A model generated the notes under the pieces. That model did no database searches. It had not been told where the DNA came from and saw only the letters and a list, made by a program, of their open reading frames with translations. Of a stretch of 39,013 nt of DNA, positions 36,791-39,013 are shown in pieces. Numbering within the stretch: position 1 is the stretch's first letter; every line of letters begins with the position of its first letter. The stretch comes from Salirhabdus sp. Marseille-P4669 (GTDB taxonomy: Bacteria; Bacillota; Bacilli; Bacillales; Alkalibacillaceae). The translations under genes were made by a program, and so were the position numbers. The stretch spans positions 1 to 39,013 of the forward strand of contig NZ_OEQK01000011.1 of the NCBI RefSeq assembly GCF_900240405.1, in the 5' to 3' direction.

Positions 36791-38224
36791 CTATTTTAAT
36801 ACCAAAATGCCACTTTGTATATCATGTCCCTTATAATGAATATGTTGTCCATTTCGAATCAATGCATTGATTGTATCGATATGATTTTCGGTAATTATTT
36901 CACCTTTCATTAAGAACGGTATGCCGGGAGGATAAGGCGTAACTGCTTCCATCGCAATTCTTCCCTTTGCCTGTTCCCAAGTTACCCATTCTACATCTTT
37001 TGTTTTCATTTCTCCATAAGAGAAGGGCATCTCGTTTATAGATGGATACGTAATGAATGGTACTTCTATTTTATCATCAAAATGCTTAGAACTTAACCGT
37101 TGTTCTATGGAAAGAATGGATTTCTGTAAATGGTGCTTATCCATATAGGTATCTAAACCATGTATAAATAGCATTTGATTGGACGTTACCAATTCCGGAA
37201 AAATATAATGCTCTTCAAAAAGAGCTACCGTTTCCTTCAATTTTTTAGTTGAATTTATTTCCAATGTAATTTTTAACGGATCTGTACTTACATTTTCAGG
37301 ATAGGTATGCCATTCTTTGCTTCGTTGAAATATTTCTCTTATTTTTGTCACTTCATCTATTACTTCTATAACCTCATCACTTGTTATGTTCGCTAAGAAA
37401 TATCTTGCTAAATCCAGGGATGCCATTATCGGATAAGATGGGCTGCTTGATTGAATCATTTGCAAATAATGCTCGACTTTATAACGATCTACATATGAAC
37501 CTTTAATGTGTAGAAAGGAACCCATTGTCATAGCTGGAAGCATCTTATGCGCGGAATGAACGACAATATCTGCACCTAAGGAGAGAGATGACATTGGAAA
37601 TGGACTACCTAAAGTGAAATGTGGGCCATGGGCTTCGTCCACTAATACAGGAATTTGATACGTATGTGCCTCTTCTATGATTTCCTTTATCGGGTACGTA
37701 CGACCGAAATAATCTGGATACGTTAAAATAATTGCTTTTATATCGGAATGTAATGGAATCGTCTTTTTCACTTGATCTATGTTAAGTAAATGATAGCTTT
37801 CAGTCTCTTTATGAAACGCTGGTGAAATAAAAATAGGCTTAGCCCCTGCTAATTCTAAGGCGTTCATAATCGATTTATGACTATTACGTTGAACCAATAC
37901 TTTATCACCTGGCTGACAGACAGAAAGTATCATAGATAGATTTCCAACTGTACTTCCGCCAACTAAAAAGTAACTATAATCCGCATTATATAAATCCGCA
38001 GTAAGTTCTTGTGCCTCCTTAATAGCTCCTTCAGGGTGGTGTAGATCATCTAATCCTGAGATTTCTGTTAAATCTATTTTTAAAATGTCCTGAAAGTAAG
38101 TTTTTCCTTGTTTTGGAAAAATACTTCCGTTCTTGTGTCCAGGGACATGAAACGATGTAGCATTCTGTTTTGGATGATTTTCTAAAGCAGTGAATAATGG
38201 TGTTCGTTTTTGGTTTCTATTCAT
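36791..38224 (-). CDS. yaaO: Orn/Lys/Arg decarboxylase-family PLP enzyme YaaO
   Basis: This 477-residue protein is a fold type I PLP enzyme of the basic amino-acid decarboxylase family (short form). It has FHVPGHKNG near the start (about 25-33), VDEAHGPHF (D196 for the PLP pyridine) and SAHKMLPA with the PLP lysine K227. The family includes arginine, lysine and ornithine decarboxylases; in B. subtilis SpeA is a paralogue. Which substrate YaaO uses is not known from sequence. ATG with AAGGGG upstream. Confidence 0.9.
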   Translation of the reverse strand: MNRNQKRTPLFTALENHPKQNATSFHVPGHKNGSIFPKQGKTYFQDILKIDLTEISGLDDLHHPEGAIKEAQELTADLYNADYSYFLVGGSTVGNLSMILSVCQPGDKVLVQRNSHKSIMNALELAGAKPIFISPAFHKETESYHLLNIDQVKKTIPLHSDIKAIILTYPDYFGRTYPIKEIIEEAHTYQIPVLVDEAHGPHFTLGSPFPMSSLSLGADIVVHSAHKMLPAMTMGSFLHIKGSYVDRYKVEHYLQMIQSSSPSYPIMASLDLARYFLANITSDEVIEVIDEVTKIREIFQRSKEWHTYPENVSTDPLKITLEINSTKKLKETVALFEEHYIFPELVTSNQMLFIHGLDTYMDKHHLQKSILSIEQRLSSKHFDDKIEVPFITYPSINEMPFSYGEMKTKDVEWVTWEQAKGRIAMEAVTPYPPGIPFLMKGEIITENHIDTINALIRNGQHIHYKGHDIQSGILVLK

Positions 38225-38384
38225 TCTAGAGTACCCCTTTTTTTAATGCTACATAAATCCTATAGGAATTTACCTAAAGGTACAACTAAATACTGTCCTT
38301 GTATTTCTAAAGATACTAGTTTAAGAGCATCTTGATATCTTGTTATTCGTTTTCTTATATATTTAGTAGATACTCTAAGAAAAC

Positions 38385-38409
38385 AAAAAAGCCAGACACT
38401 TGGTCTGAC
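38385..38409 (-). terminator. Terminator of csfB
   Basis: Stem GTCAGAC / GTCTGGC (one G-U) with a 5-base loop and TTTTTTG on the minus strand, about 9 bases after the csfB stop codon. Confidence 0.85.
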
Positions 38410-38417
38410 ATTTTCGT

Positions 38418-38618
38418 TTAATAACTGCTTATATGTGACTTTTGGTTAATCACTTTAAGTTTTTCTATATAGTATTGGTACTTTACTTCGCTAGGTTCGG
38501 TTTGGATCATATCTTTCTCACAATCTAAACAGATGAATGTATTATAAATCGTTATTCCTTCCGGTTTTTCCTCATTACAAATTGGGCAATGTTTAAATGT
38601 ACTCATATGTCCCTTCAT
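38418..38618 (-). CDS. csfB: Anti-sigma factor CsfB (Gin)
   Basis: This 66-residue zinc protein has the two pairs CPIC and CLDC within HCPICNEEKPEGI and TFICLDCEKD. CsfB (Gin) inhibits sigma-G in the forespore and also acts on sigma-E-type factors in B. subtilis. Position just after the rRNA operon is conserved. ATG 38618 follows AGGAGGTGG; a GTG three codons earlier overlaps that site. Confidence 0.93.
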   Translation of the reverse strand: MKGHMSTFKHCPICNEEKPEGITIYNTFICLDCEKDMIQTEPSEVKYQYYIEKLKVINQKSHISSY

Positions 38619-38637
38619 TAACCCCACCTCCTATTTC

Positions 38638-38666
38638 TAGCATCTCCTAATCTAAAAATTTTATAC
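38638..38666 (-). promoter_or_regulatory. Weak sigma-F promoter candidate of csfB
   Basis: Minus strand GTATA (38662-38666), 14 bp, GGAGATGCTA (38638-38647). It fits GYWTA and GGNNANAHTR with one mismatch, but the spacer is one base short. csfB is a sigma-F gene in B. subtilis. Confidence 0.4.
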
Positions 38667-38850
38667 AAACTTTAATAGATTAATTTTCTAGAAAACATTG
38701 GCTGGTATTCTGTCTGAACATAATACTTTATGCTAATACGTAACTTTAGTGATTCTTAAGGATAAACTTTTGTAATGTAGGAAAAATAGAAATGAAGTTT
38801 GAAGTTTTGTTGAAGAGCGTTACTGATACTAAAAACATAAACGATTATAG

Positions 38851-38883
38851 AAAAAACCTCAGGTCTAACAGACCTGAGGTTTT
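38851..38883 (-). terminator. Terminator of the rRNA operon
   Basis: Perfect 14-bp stem AAAACCTCAGGTCT / AGACCTGAGGTTTT with a 3-base loop and TTTTTTC on the minus strand, 7 bases beyond the 5S rRNA end. Confidence 0.95.
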
Positions 38884-38889
38884 GCTTTT

Positions 38890-39005
<116 letters not shown>

Positions 39006-39013
39006 CTTACAGG

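Overview
The window is a low-GC Gram-positive chromosome segment from an endospore-forming member of the Bacillaceae. It reproduces the B. subtilis neighbourhood just downstream of an origin-proximal rRNA operon, from csfB to yabR. Sporulation genes (csfB, yabG, sspF, spoVG, fin, spoVT, yabP, yabQ), abrB and visible promoters for sigma-A, H, F and B all point to this family. Sequence alone does not settle the genus; an Oceanobacillus/Virgibacillus-like lineage is a guess.

Almost every gene is on the minus strand, so the layout is read from high to low coordinates. At the right edge is the 5S rRNA gene with its terminator (38851-39005). Then come csfB; yaaO-tmk; darA-yaaR-holB-ricT-yabA; trmN6-rsmI; abrB, the only full-length recognised gene on the plus strand; metG; the TatD-family gene yabD; yabE; rnmV-ksgA; yabG; veg; sspF; ispE-purR; spoVG; glmU-prs-ctc-pth; fin; mfd and spoVT. 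These cover rRNA and tRNA modification, replication control, nucleotide and cell-wall precursor supply, transcription-coupled repair and spore formation.

Between spoVT and yabM, which are neighbours in B. subtilis, lies a complete mannitol module (5685-11390): mtlA (EIICB), mtlR (activator), mtlF (EIIA) and mtlD (dehydrogenase), with its own promoter, a cre-like site, an inverted-repeat operator candidate and terminators. The mtlA-mtlR gap carries a direct repeat that may be a mobile-element remnant. Left of it the conserved order resumes: yabM, mazG, rqcP, yabP, yabQ, divIC, yabR. The left edge is the 3' end of an ISL3-like insertion sequence on the plus strand.

Compared with B. subtilis (from memory), yabJ, yazA and xpaC-yaaN are missing from their usual places. 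I found no CRISPR array, prophage, defence island or complete novel system. The best leads are a perfect inverted repeat that could hide the yabG ribosome binding site next to a promoter-like divergent mini-ORF, a cluster of repeats upstream of abrB, the mannitol insertion, and a few unrecognised short ORFs.
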